NCBI GenBank assembly: GCA_015488075.1
Contig: WFOM01000063.1
Location: 1 to 7,407, forward strand
Origin: Helicobacteraceae bacterium
GTDB lineage: Bacteria; Campylobacterota; Campylobacteria; Campylobacterales; Sulfurimonadaceae
Direction: 5' to 3'
Length of the DNA: 7,407 bases
Part shown: positions 1 through 6,622 of the stretch, in pieces
How positions within the stretch are numbered: position 1 is the first letter of the stretch
Layout of the letters: each line of letters starts with the position of its first letter
Made by a program: the position numbers and the translations under genes
The notes under the pieces: generated by a model
Told to the model about the DNA's origin: nothing
The model's database searches: none
The model's input: only the letters and a program-made list of their open reading frames with translations

Positions 1-623
1 AAGAATGGGAGATAGGGGAGTGGGTCCACATTGCTTTGAAAAATCTATACAGTAAAACCAACAGCTATAAAGATAAACAAAAGCTTAAAAGAGATTTTTT
101 CAAAGAGCTTGATGATTTGGAGATAGAGGACAGACTTTTAAGATTTAAGATAGATCTGTATAAAAAAAGTTTGGACAGATTTTTTGATCTGGAGATAAAG
201 AGATTTGATGCCGGCATTGTTGTTGAAGAAAACGAGATGGAACTTACCAAAGAATACAACTCGGTTTTGATAAACGGAAAAATAGACAGACTTGATCGAA
301 ACAGTGTAAGCGGAAGTTATGATATAATCGATTATAAAACCGGAAGTGTGCCTGTATACAATAAAAACAACTTTTCTGATGCTACAGATTTTCAGTTACA
401 GTTTTACAAACTTTTATGTGAAGACAAGTATAATGTGGGAGAGTGTTTTTTTTATGATATAAAAAACCAGGAGATTGTAAAAGATGATTTTTTTGATGAA
501 AGATTTTTTATATTGAAAAAACATCTGGATGATATATCAAAAATCGATGGTTTTGTAAATGAAAAAACGACTGATTTGAACATCTGTAGAAAATGTGAGT
601 ATAGAGTATTATGTCAAAGATAG
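1..623 (+). CDS. addB: AddB C-terminal part, PD-(D/E)XK nuclease with Fe-S cysteines (5' truncated by window)
   Basis: The frame is open from base 3 with no stop upstream, so this is the 3' end of a longer gene; the in-frame TTG at 36 is internal. The fragment covers a RecB-family nuclease domain. It has a G-x2-x-H motif (GEWVH, His codon at 27-29), the first catalytic Asp in KIDRLD (285-287), the IIDYKTG core (Asp 330-332, Lys 336-338) and a QLQFY motif (Gln 393-395, Tyr 405-407). It ends with C-X2-C-X5-C (codons at 585, 594 and 612), the spacing known for the AddB iron-sulfur staple, whose fourth cysteine lies before the nuclease domain and so outside the window. AddB is the partner of AddA in a cytoplasmic enzyme that resects double-strand breaks and prepares 3' ends for RecA. 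The stop overlaps addA by 13 bases, indicating coupled translation. The nuclease assignment is firm; the name AddB rests on the Fe-S motif and the adjacent addA. Confidence 0.9.
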   Translation, partial: EWEIGEWVHIALKNLYSKTNSYKDKQKLKRDFFKELDDLEIEDRLLRFKIDLYKKSLDRFFDLEIKRFDAGIVVEENEMELTKEYNSVLINGKIDRLDRNSVSGSYDIIDYKTGSVPVYNKNNFSDATDFQLQFYKLLCEDKYNVGECFFYDIKNQEIVKDDFFDERFFILKKHLDDISKIDGFVNEKTTDLNICRKCEYRVLCQR

Positions 624-3346
624 ATTTTAAAAACAATCTGGCTTATCTTGCAAGTGCCGGAAGCGGCAAAACTTTTATGCTGAGTGTAAGATATATTTCG
701 CTTTTGTTTTTGGGTGTGGATCCTTCTAAAATACTTACTCTTACATTTACAAACAAAGCTGCAAACGAAATGCAAGACAGAATTTTAAAAACTCTGTATG
801 ATTTGGAAAACAAAGGTGAAGAGTTAAAAAAGATTTCAGAGATTACCGGATTTGGCACAGATGAGATTTTGGACAAAAAAGAGTATGTGCTAAAAAGGTT
901 TTTAAGCTCACCTTTGCTTATCATGACACTTGACAGTTTTTTTGCAAAGGTTCTTAGAAAATTTTCTCTTTATATGGGGATACTGCCGGATTTCAAGGCT
1001 ATAAACTCTACAGAAACCATAAAGCTTTATATATATTTTTTAAACGAGGTTTACAAAAGCGGCAAAAAACAAGAGCTGATAGAACTTGCGGCCATAACAA
1101 AAAAAAGACTTGAAGATATATTTGTTTTGCTTGAAGAGTTTTATGAAAAAACCCACCAGTTAAAAAAACTTGAATTTAAAAAACAAGACACTGACAAATT
1201 AAAAAATGAAGTTTTTAAAAGCCTTGACAAACTAAGAAAAAAGATAAACTCATGCGAAAAAGCAAGTCAGACTGCAAAAAAAAGTTTTGAAAATATCAGA
1301 TATGTTGAAGATATTTTGTATAAGAGCTGGTTTGTAAGAGATACTTTGAATTACAGAACATTTGCCAAATGTTTTGATGATGAACTGGATGAGATTTTTT
1401 TTGATTTGAAATTAAAAGTAAAAGAGTATGTAAAAGCAAAAGAGCAAAACATTTTTTACAATCTGAGCGAGATAGCAGATATTTACAAGAAAACAAAAAA
1501 ATTTATAAACCAAAACTATAACGAGCTATCTTTTTTGGATATAACCATAAATGTATATGAGCTTTTAAAAGAGAGGATAGACAGCGACTTTTTCTACTTC
1601 AGACTCGATACCAAAATACAACACATACTTCTTGATGAGTTTCAAGATACCAGCATAATCCAGTATGAGATACTAAAACCTATTATAGATGAAGCCGTAA
1701 GCGGAAGCGGTGTTAAAGATTTTGGAAGTTTTTTCTTTGTTGGTGATACCAAACAGTCCATATATAGATTTAGAGGCGGATTCAGTGAGCTTTTTTCATA
1801 TGTGGCAAAAACACATCATACCGAAGTTTTACCGCTGAAAGTAAACTACAGAAGCAACAAAAACATAGTTGAATTTGTCAATACGGTTTTCAAAGACAAA
1901 ATAGAAGATTTTATACCTCAGGATGCAAATAAAAAAACAGGCGGATATATAGAAGTAGTAACCGATGATGAGGTGTTGGAGTCTTTAAAATCATGTGTAA
2001 AAAGATTGGTTGATTCTAATGCTAATATGAACAATACGGCAATTTTGTGTTACAGTAACAGTGACGGTGAGATTATAAGGGAATATCTAAGCGGATTTGG
2101 ATACAAGGTTGTTACCCAGACCACTTCTTTGCTTATAAATCAAAAAGAGATTTTGGCACTTTATTATCTGTTTGAATACCAAAGATACAAAAATGAAATC
2201 TCCAAACTGAACTTCTTTGCGACCATAAATCAGGAAGTATGCGATATAAAACTGTTTGATCTAAACAACACTTCACTTATGAAGATATTTTTGTATGCGG
2301 TTGAGAACTTTAACTTTCAGGATTATGCAAACCTTTTGAAATTTTATAAAATAATCCAAAACTACAGTGATATAGAGCAGTTTTTGTTTGACTACAAAAA
2401 TATAAGTCAAGAAAGTGTGTCTGCTTCAAATGAAGGGATAAAAGTTTTGACTGTTCACAAGTCAAAAGGGCTTGAGTTTGATTCTGTTATAGCTGTTGAC
2501 AGGCTTTCTAAAAAACCATCCGACAAAGATATGATAATATACGAATACAACCAAATAGAATTAAAAAATATATACTTAAGAGTCAAAAGCAGAGAGAGTT
2601 TTGATGAAGATTATGCCAAAGCTTTGAAAAAAGAGAAAGAGCTTTCAAAAAAAGACTCGTTAAATTCTTTGTATGTTGCATTTACAAGAGCCAAAGAGAA
2701 TCTGTTTGTTGTCAAAAAAAGTAAAAACAGTGAGTTTGACCTGCTTGGACTTGAAGATGGTGTATATGGAGAACTTCAGATAAAACAAGAAGAAAAAAAA
2801 CAGATAAAACAAGAACAAAACAGAAGTTTCAGTGAACTTTATTTCGGGACACAAAACGACCTGCTAAAAACAGAAGAGAAGATAAAAGATGAGGATTTTG
2901 AGTCTGTTAATTTCGGACTTGCTCTTCATTATACTATGCAGCATCTTGAAAAATTTGACCATGCATATTTGCAAAATGCTTTGTATGCAGCCAAAAACAG
3001 ATACGGATATATAGTAGGTGAAAAAGGTTTTATGGAGATAGAAAAAAGAGTAAAACGGCTCCTAAAAGATGAGAGATTTTTAAGTTTGGCTGACGGGAGA
3101 GTCTATAAAGAAAAAGGTATAAAATTTAAAGAGAATGTATATTATATAGATTTGCTTGTTGAAAAAGAGGATGAGTATATTGTTATAGATTACAAAACAT
3201 CCAGAAAATATCATGACAAGCATCTTAAACAGGTAAAAAACTATGAGTATATAGTTAGTTTGTTAACCGGCAAAAAAACTAAAAGTTACCTTTGTTATGT
3301 TTTGGAGGACAGGGTTGAGGTTGTAGATTTGAGTGTTGAGGACTAA
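611..3346 (+). CDS. addA: AddA/RecB-like ATP-dependent helicase-nuclease
   Basis: A 911-residue superfamily 1 helicase fused to a C-terminal nuclease. Helicase motifs in order: Walker A ASAGSGKT (14-21), Ia LTFTNKAANEM (44-54), II LDEFQDTS (341-348), III VGDTKQSIYRFRGG (377-390), IV VNYRS (411-415), V VLTVHKSKGLEFD (612-624) and VI YVAFTRAK (688-695). A Lys/Gln-rich linker (about 721-765) leads to the nuclease, with FGLALH (His773), Asp847, VIDYKT (Asp860, Lys862) and Q874-x3-Y878. All key residues are present, so both activities should be intact. It is shorter than Bacillus AddA (about 1,230 residues), as I recall for Campylobacterota forms. The N-terminus has no clear Q motif, and its Walker A resembles RecB, so databases may call it RecB; the adjacent nuclease-bearing AddB argues for an AddAB enzyme. 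ATG 611 is supported by the short run to Walker A. Only a weak GAG precedes it, suggesting coupling to addB translation. Confidence 0.93.
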   Translation: MSKIDFKNNLAYLASAGSGKTFMLSVRYISLLFLGVDPSKILTLTFTNKAANEMQDRILKTLYDLENKGEELKKISEITGFGTDEILDKKEYVLKRFLSSPLLIMTLDSFFAKVLRKFSLYMGILPDFKAINSTETIKLYIYFLNEVYKSGKKQELIELAAITKKRLEDIFVLLEEFYEKTHQLKKLEFKKQDTDKLKNEVFKSLDKLRKKINSCEKASQTAKKSFENIRYVEDILYKSWFVRDTLNYRTFAKCFDDELDEIFFDLKLKVKEYVKAKEQNIFYNLSEIADIYKKTKKFINQNYNELSFLDITINVYELLKERIDSDFFYFRLDTKIQHILLDEFQDTSIIQYEILKPIIDEAVSGSGVKDFGSFFFVGDTKQSIYRFRGGFSELFSYVAKTHHTEVLPLKVNYRSNKNIVEFVNTVFKDKIEDFIPQDANKKTGGYIEVVTDDEVLESLKSCVKRLVDSNANMNNTAILCYSNSDGEIIREYLSGFGYKVVTQTTSLLINQKEILALYYLFEYQRYKNEISKLNFFATINQEVCDIKLFDLNNTSLMKIFLYAVENFNFQDYANLLKFYKIIQNYSDIEQFLFDYKNISQESVSASNEGIKVLTVHKSKGLEFDSVIAVDRLSKKPSDKDMIIYEYNQIELKNIYLRVKSRESFDEDYAKALKKEKELSKKDSLNSLYVAFTRAKENLFVVKKSKNSEFDLLGLEDGVYGELQIKQEEKKQIKQEQNRSFSELYFGTQNDLLKTEEKIKDEDFESVNFGLALHYTMQHLEKFDHAYLQNALYAAKNRYGYIVGEKGFMEIEKRVKRLLKDERFLSLADGRVYKEKGIKFKENVYYIDLLVEKEDEYIVIDYKTSRKYHDKHLKQVKNYEYIVSLLTGKKTKSYLCYVLEDRVEVVDLSVED
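2777..2824 (+). repeat. In-frame 24-bp imperfect tandem duplication in the addA linker
   Basis: The 15-mer CAGATAAAACAAGAA occurs exactly at 2777-2791 and 2801-2815, a period of 24 bases or eight codons. It encodes QIKQEEKK followed by QIKQEQNR at residues 723-738. The last nine bases of each unit differ and include an A8 run at 2793-2800. It lies in the linker between the helicase and nuclease domains, where length change should be tolerated. Origin by replication slippage is inferred. Confidence 0.8.
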
Positions 3347-3352
3347 AGATAA

Positions 3353-3367
3353 TTTTTTGATATAATT
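3353..3367 (+). promoter_or_regulatory. Sigma-70 type promoter for galU
   Basis: A six-T run and G (3353-3359), then A, then TATAATT (3361-3367) match the T-run/G/TATAATT arrangement reported for Campylobacter vegetative promoters, and include an extended TGA before the -10 element. No good -35 is visible, which is usual in this group; TTGAGG at 3336 is 19 bases away. The -10 lies 21 bases before the galU ATG, predicting a very short leader. It gives galU its own transcription start after addA. Confidence 0.75.
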
Positions 3368-3387
3368 TCGCTTAAAAAAGGGTTTGG

Positions 3388-4212
3388 ATGATTAAAAAAT
3401 GTTTGTTTCCTGCTGCGGGGTATGGGACTAGATTTTTACCTGCTACAAAAGCGATGCCAAAAGAGATGCTGCCGATACTTACAAAACCGATAATCCAATA
3501 CGGTGTCGAAGAAGCCAAAGAAGCCGGCTGTGAAGTTATGGGATTTGTAACAGGAAGGGGTAAAAGAGCACTTGAAGACCATTTTGACATAAGTTATGAG
3601 CTTGAGCATCAGATAAAAGGAACATCAAAAGAGCATTATCTAACAGAGATCAGAGAACTTATAAACAGCTGTATCTTCACATATACAAGACAAAACGAGA
3701 TGAGAGGTCTTGGAGATGCCATATACAAAGGCAAATCGCTTGTTGGAGAAAGTGATGCATTTGCGGTAATACTTGCAGATGATTTATGTGTAAACGAAAA
3801 TGGCGAGGGTGTTTTGTCCCAGATGGTAAAACTTTACAACAAATACAGATGCTCGGTAGTAGCCATAATGGAAGTAGAAAAAAAAGATGTTGACAAATAC
3901 GGTATAATCTCCGGCAAAAAAATAGATGAAGATATATATATGGTTGAAAAGATGATAGAAAAACCAGGTCCTGATGAAGCACCTACAAATCTGGCTATAA
4001 TAGGCAGGTATATATTGACACCAGATATTTTTGAACTGATTAAAGATACAAAACCGGGAAAAAACGGTGAGATACAAATAACAGATGCATTAAACGAACA
4101 GGCAAAAAAAGGGATGGTTATAGCCTACAAGTTTAAAGGCAAAAGGTTTGACTGCGGGAGTGTTGAGGGATTTGTAGAGGCTACGAACTATATGTATGAG
4201 ATGAGCAAGTAG
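3388..4212 (+). CDS. galU: UTP--glucose-1-phosphate uridylyltransferase
   Basis: This cytoplasmic enzyme joins UTP and glucose-1-phosphate to give UDP-glucose and pyrophosphate, supplying sugar nucleotides for lipopolysaccharide, capsule and other glycans. The 274-residue protein is complete and of usual length for bacterial GalU. Visible family motifs are the nucleotide-binding loop PAAGYGTRFLPATK (8-21) followed by MPKEMLPI with Lys25, KPIIQY (33-38), FVTGRGKRALEDHFD (53-67), the metal-site region LADDL (129-133), EKP (191-193), NLAIIGRYIL (201-210), KNGEIQITDAL (225-235) and GKRFDCG (251-257). AAGGG at 3378-3382 sits five bases before the ATG as ribosome binding site. It follows addA by 41 bases but has its own promoter, so it is probably not part of a functional unit with addBA. 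Nothing suggests a broken or horizontally acquired gene. Confidence 0.96.
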   Translation: MIKKCLFPAAGYGTRFLPATKAMPKEMLPILTKPIIQYGVEEAKEAGCEVMGFVTGRGKRALEDHFDISYELEHQIKGTSKEHYLTEIRELINSCIFTYTRQNEMRGLGDAIYKGKSLVGESDAFAVILADDLCVNENGEGVLSQMVKLYNKYRCSVVAIMEVEKKDVDKYGIISGKKIDEDIYMVEKMIEKPGPDEAPTNLAIIGRYILTPDIFELIKDTKPGKNGEIQITDALNEQAKKGMVIAYKFKGKRFDCGSVEGFVEATNYMYEMSK

Positions 4213-4233
4213 GATTGAGGATTGAGGTTTGAG
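4213..4233 (+). repeat. Three tandem heptamers after the galU stop
   Basis: Directly after the galU TAG come GATTGAG (4213-4219), GATTGAG (4220-4226) and GTTTGAG (4227-4233), followed by a further GAG. The first two units are identical and the third has one A-to-T change. This is a minimal microsatellite-like tract in noncoding DNA. No function is evident. Confidence 0.85.
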
Positions 4234-4240
4234 GAGATAT

Positions 4241-4277
4241 ATCTTAAAATTAACTTAAATTCAGGTTTTTTTAAGAT
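4241..4277. repeat. AT-rich 9-bp inverted repeat between galU and rplM
   Basis: ATCTTAAAA (4241-4249) is exactly complementary to TTTTAAGAT (4269-4277), with a 19-base loop. The arms hold only one G or C each, so an RNA hairpin would be weak and there is no U-run after it, making a classical terminator unlikely. The right arm ends eight bases before the putative rplM -10 element, a position where a regulator could bind. With so AT-rich a sequence, chance is a fair alternative. Confidence 0.45.
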
Positions 4278-4285
4278 TAAGAAGA

Positions 4286-4291
4286 TATACT
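4286..4291 (+). promoter_or_regulatory. Putative -10 element for rplM-rpsI
   Basis: TATACT lies 29 bases before the rplM ATG and follows a T-run at 4266-4272, as in other promoters of this group. No convincing -35 hexamer is seen. If used, transcription would start near 4298 and leave a leader of only about 20 bases. Assigned by sequence pattern and position only. Confidence 0.5.
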
Positions 4292-4320
4292 TTCACCACT
4301 AAATTTTAAAGGGTTTTGGA

Positions 4321-4746
4321 ATGAAATTTACAAAAATAGCAACTCCTGAACAACTAAACGACAAAAAATGGATTTTAGTTGATGCTGAAGGGAAGGTTTT
4401 TGGTAGGCTTATAACTGAGATAGCTACAATTTTAAGAGGTAAAAACAAACCTTACTATACTCCGCATCTTGACTGTGGTGATTATGTAGTGGTTATAAAT
4501 GCTTCAAAAGTTGTGTTTAAAGGTCAAGACAAGATAAACAACAAAACTTACCACAAGCACACTGGGTATTTTGGAAGTGTGACAAGCGAAAAGATGACAG
4601 AGCTTTTGGAAAAAAATCCTGAAAAACTGTTCAAACTTGCAACAAGAGGTATGCTTCCAAAAACTAAACTTGGACACAAAATGTTAAAAAAACTAAAAGT
4701 ATATGCAGGTGAAAATCATCCTCATACTGCACAAATAGCTAAGTAA
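4321..4746 (+). CDS. rplM: 50S ribosomal protein L13
   Basis: L13 is an early-assembling protein of the large ribosomal subunit that binds 23S rRNA. The 141-residue product is the expected length (142 in E. coli). It has the family features: a start region with KKWILVDAEGKVFGRL (15-30), ILRGKNKPYYTPHLDCGD (37-54) and the C-terminal signature region with RGMLPKTKLGHKMLKKL (109-125) and YAGENHPHTAQ (128-138). AAAGGG at 4308-4313 is a good ribosome binding site seven bases before the ATG. It is the first gene of the usual rplM-rpsI pair, with rpsI only nine bases downstream. Expression probably starts at the TATACT element upstream. Confidence 0.98.
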   Translation: MKFTKIATPEQLNDKKWILVDAEGKVFGRLITEIATILRGKNKPYYTPHLDCGDYVVVINASKVVFKGQDKINNKTYHKHTGYFGSVTSEKMTELLEKNPEKLFKLATRGMLPKTKLGHKMLKKLKVYAGENHPHTAQIAK

Positions 4747-4749
4747 GGG
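4745..4749 (+). promoter_or_regulatory. rpsI ribosome binding site overlapping the rplM stop codon
   Basis: AAGGG begins inside the rplM TAA stop (4744-4746) and sits six bases before the rpsI ATG at 4756. The terminating ribosome would cover this site, so translation of the two proteins is likely coupled, fitting their equal need in the ribosome. Confidence 0.75.
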
Positions 4750-4755
4750 TAAAAT

Positions 4756-5145
4756 ATGGCAAAAATATATGCAACAGGTAAAAGAAAAACTTCAGTAGCT
4801 AAAGTTTGGTTAACTCCCGGAAAAGGTGAGATAACAGTAAACGGTTTGAGTCTTGATGCTTGGCTTGGCGGACTTGAGGCGAAAAAACTAAGAGTAAAAC
4901 AGCCTCTTAGCATTACAAAAACTCTTGAAAGTGTAGATATAAAAGCAACAGTTATAGGCGGTGGTTTCGGAGGTCAGGCTGATGCTCTAAGACACGGTAT
5001 AGCAAGAGCATTGGTAAAATACAATCCTGATTTAAGAGGTGTGCTAAAACCAGAAGGTATGCTTACAAGAGACTCAAGAGTTGTTGAAAGAAAGAAACCG
5101 GGTCTCAAAAAAGCAAGAAGATCTCCTCAGTTCAGCAAAAGATAA
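4756..5145 (+). CDS. rpsI: 30S ribosomal protein S9
   Basis: S9 belongs to the small-subunit head; its C-terminal tail reaches the P site and contacts the tRNA anticodon stem-loop. The 129-residue protein matches the family length (130 in E. coli). Visible features are the start [14 protein letters not shown] (6-19), the S9 signature [20 protein letters not shown] (67-86) and the basic tail ending [12 protein letters not shown], with the universally conserved final arginine. It is the last gene of the rplM-rpsI pair and is followed 16 bases later by a strong stem-loop. Confidence 0.98.
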   Translation: MAKIYATGKRKTSVAKVWLTPGKGEITVNGLSLDAWLGGLEAKKLRVKQPLSITKTLESVDIKATVIGGGFGGQADALRHGIARALVKYNPDLRGVLKPEGMLTRDSRVVERKKPGLKKARRSPQFSKR

Positions 5146-5161
5146 TATACTCTTCTTATTT

Positions 5162-5184
5162 CAAAAAGGCTTTTGGCCTTTTTG
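5162..5184 (+). terminator. Stem-loop terminator after rpsI
   Basis: CAAAAAGGC (5162-5170) pairs perfectly with GCCTTTTTG (5176-5184) around a five-base loop, TTTTG. The T5 run forms the 3' side of the stem, and on the other strand the A5 run plays the same part. It should end rplM-rpsI transcription. No gene reads in from the right on the minus strand, so only the + direction matters here. Confidence 0.85.
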
Positions 5185-5208
5185 CCCCAAACATTTACTT
5201 TTTTCCAA

Positions 5209-5226
5209 TACAATACAGACTAATAT
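5209..5226 (+). promoter_or_regulatory. Possible promoter for the DUF945-like gene
   Basis: A promoter is expected here because the terminator isolates the downstream unit. Two candidate -10 elements are seen: TACAAT (5209-5214), preceded by a T-rich stretch at 5199-5204, and TAATAT (5221-5226). Neither has a clear -35 or an extended TG. I cannot choose between them by eye. Confidence 0.35.
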
Positions 5227-5245
5227 TTTTTAACAAGGAACAGCC

Positions 5246-6622
5246 ATGAAAAAGATTTTGGTGTTTGCAGCACTTATACTGTCTGTGTTGATTATGCTTC
5301 CAATAGTAGGTAACAGTGTTGTAAAAAAGCAGATAGACCAAAGGATAGAGCAGCTAAAAACTGCCGGTATAAATGTAAAAGAGGTTAAAAAAGAGAAAAC
5401 TTTTTTTACAACACATATAGTATATGATTTTGAGGTAGAGGATGCAGACAAGTTCAACAACTTTTTAAATCAGTATTCAAACACACAGATACAGCCTTAT
5501 GTTGAAAGTGTTTTAGATGGAGTTGTGGTAGAGAGTTCTGTAACATACAGCAATCTTTTGTTTGACGATAAAATCTCCATAGATATATATCCTATAAAAT
5601 TTCCAAAAGAGTTTATGGAAAAAGCCAAAAAAAGCAACAAAGTCATATACGACAAACTTGTTGAACTACTAAAAACAAAAGGGATTTTATACCATTTTGA
5701 CTACTTTGTATCTTCAAAAAGTTTTAACGGTTCTTTAAAAGATATCGATATATCTTTAGACTCCAAAAACGGATACAGCAGTGTTGTAATGAAGATAAAA
5801 GGTGTCGGTATGAAAGGAAGCGGAAACATAGTGGCACCGGATATTATGGAAACATCTATGAAAGAGTTTGAACTTTCAGAATCAAGAAAAGGTAATAAAA
5901 CTTTTGAAGCATCTTTTAAAGATGTATATATGAGTTACAAATACAAAACAAAACTTGCTTATGACTTTGACATGTCTGTAAAAAATATACATCTTACAGA
6001 TATATCATACATATCAAAAACATTTATAGATTTTGACAATGTAAGTTTGCATACCGTCAGTCAGACAAAAACAAATACATACGAATACCAAACATCTATA
6101 AAATTTGATAAACTTGCATATAAAAATGATTACAAATACACCCAGTTAAAAGATTTTCAGCTTGACAATTTTGAATACACTTTGTCTGTTAAAGACTTGG
6201 ATCTTGAAGCTGTAAACAAATTTGTAGATTCATTTGAGAAAAACAGCAGATACTCATACGGATATAACGGTTATACAAAAGATTTACAAGAACTTTTGCA
6301 AAAAGGTTTTACTCTTGTTATAGATAAAGTTGGTGCAAAAAATGTTACAGTCAATTCACAAGCTCTTGAGAAGTTCAATATGGATGCAAACATAAAAATA
6401 AAACCAAATATAAATTTGAACAACAAAAAAGATTTGTGGAAATATATAAGTTTTGATATAAATTTGGAATTGTCCAAAAAACTATATAATTTTATAGTTC
6501 AAAAAAATAAAAATATGGCTGAGATGTTGGAAAGCTATAAAAAACAAAAAGATGATTCCGTTATATTCAAGATAGAAACAAAAGATCAAAAACTGCTGGT
6601 AAATGACATACAGGTTCAATAG
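5246..6622 (+). CDS. DUF945/YdgA-like membrane-anchored envelope protein
   Basis: The function is unknown. The 458-residue protein starts with two lysines and one hydrophobic segment (about 4-22) without a clear signal peptidase site, so it is probably an inner-membrane anchor with the rest in the periplasm. The remainder has no further membrane segment and alternates short polar and hydrophobic stretches, pointing to a beta-rich fold. The layout resembles DUF945 (YdgA) proteins: an N-terminal anchor, then a helix and a region like VKEVKKEKTFFTTHIVYDFE (45-64), repeated phrases such as LKDIDISLD, VKNIHLTDIS and VKDLDLEAVNKF, and a final KLLVNDIQV where the family often has VNG. I give this by pattern memory, not a search; an AsmA-like protein is the alternative. 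AAGGAA at 5235-5240 before the ATG is a good ribosome binding site. Its end overlaps the next gene by 20 bases. No cysteine is present. Confidence 0.6.
   Translation: MKKILVFAALILSVLIMLPIVGNSVVKKQIDQRIEQLKTAGINVKEVKKEKTFFTTHIVYDFEVEDADKFNNFLNQYSNTQIQPYVESVLDGVVVESSVTYSNLLFDDKISIDIYPIKFPKEFMEKAKKSNKVIYDKLVELLKTKGILYHFDYFVSSKSFNGSLKDIDISLDSKNGYSSVVMKIKGVGMKGSGNIVAPDIMETSMKEFELSESRKGNKTFEASFKDVYMSYKYKTKLAYDFDMSVKNIHLTDISYISKTFIDFDNVSLHTVSQTKTNTYEYQTSIKFDKLAYKNDYKYTQLKDFQLDNFEYTLSVKDLDLEAVNKFVDSFEKNSRYSYGYNGYTKDLQELLQKGFTLVIDKVGAKNVTVNSQALEKFNMDANIKIKPNINLNNKKDLWKYISFDINLELSKKLYNFIVQKNKNMAEMLESYKKQKDDSVIFKIETKDQKLLVNDIQVQ

Noticed and set aside
446..453. T8 run in addB as a phase-variation tract
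   Set aside because: Eight T is common in DNA this AT-rich, and repair genes are not typical phase-variable genes. There is no long homopolymer or G-run.
36..623. Complete small gene starting at TTG 36
   Set aside because: The frame is open to the window edge, and the upstream residues GEWVH form a nuclease-family motif, so the TTG is internal to addB.
3677..4077. Minus-strand open frames across galU
   Set aside because: They lie opposite a well-conserved gene. Their products are rich in His, Phe, Tyr and Cys with no recognisable motifs, as expected for antisense shadows.
4254..4275. CTTAAA/TTTAAG stem with a T-run as a galU terminator
   Set aside because: A six-pair AT-rich stem is too weak, and the T-run lies inside the stem rather than after it.
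4292..4320. Ribosomal-protein leader or riboswitch before rplM
   Set aside because: There is too little space after the likely promoter and no stable structure is visible.
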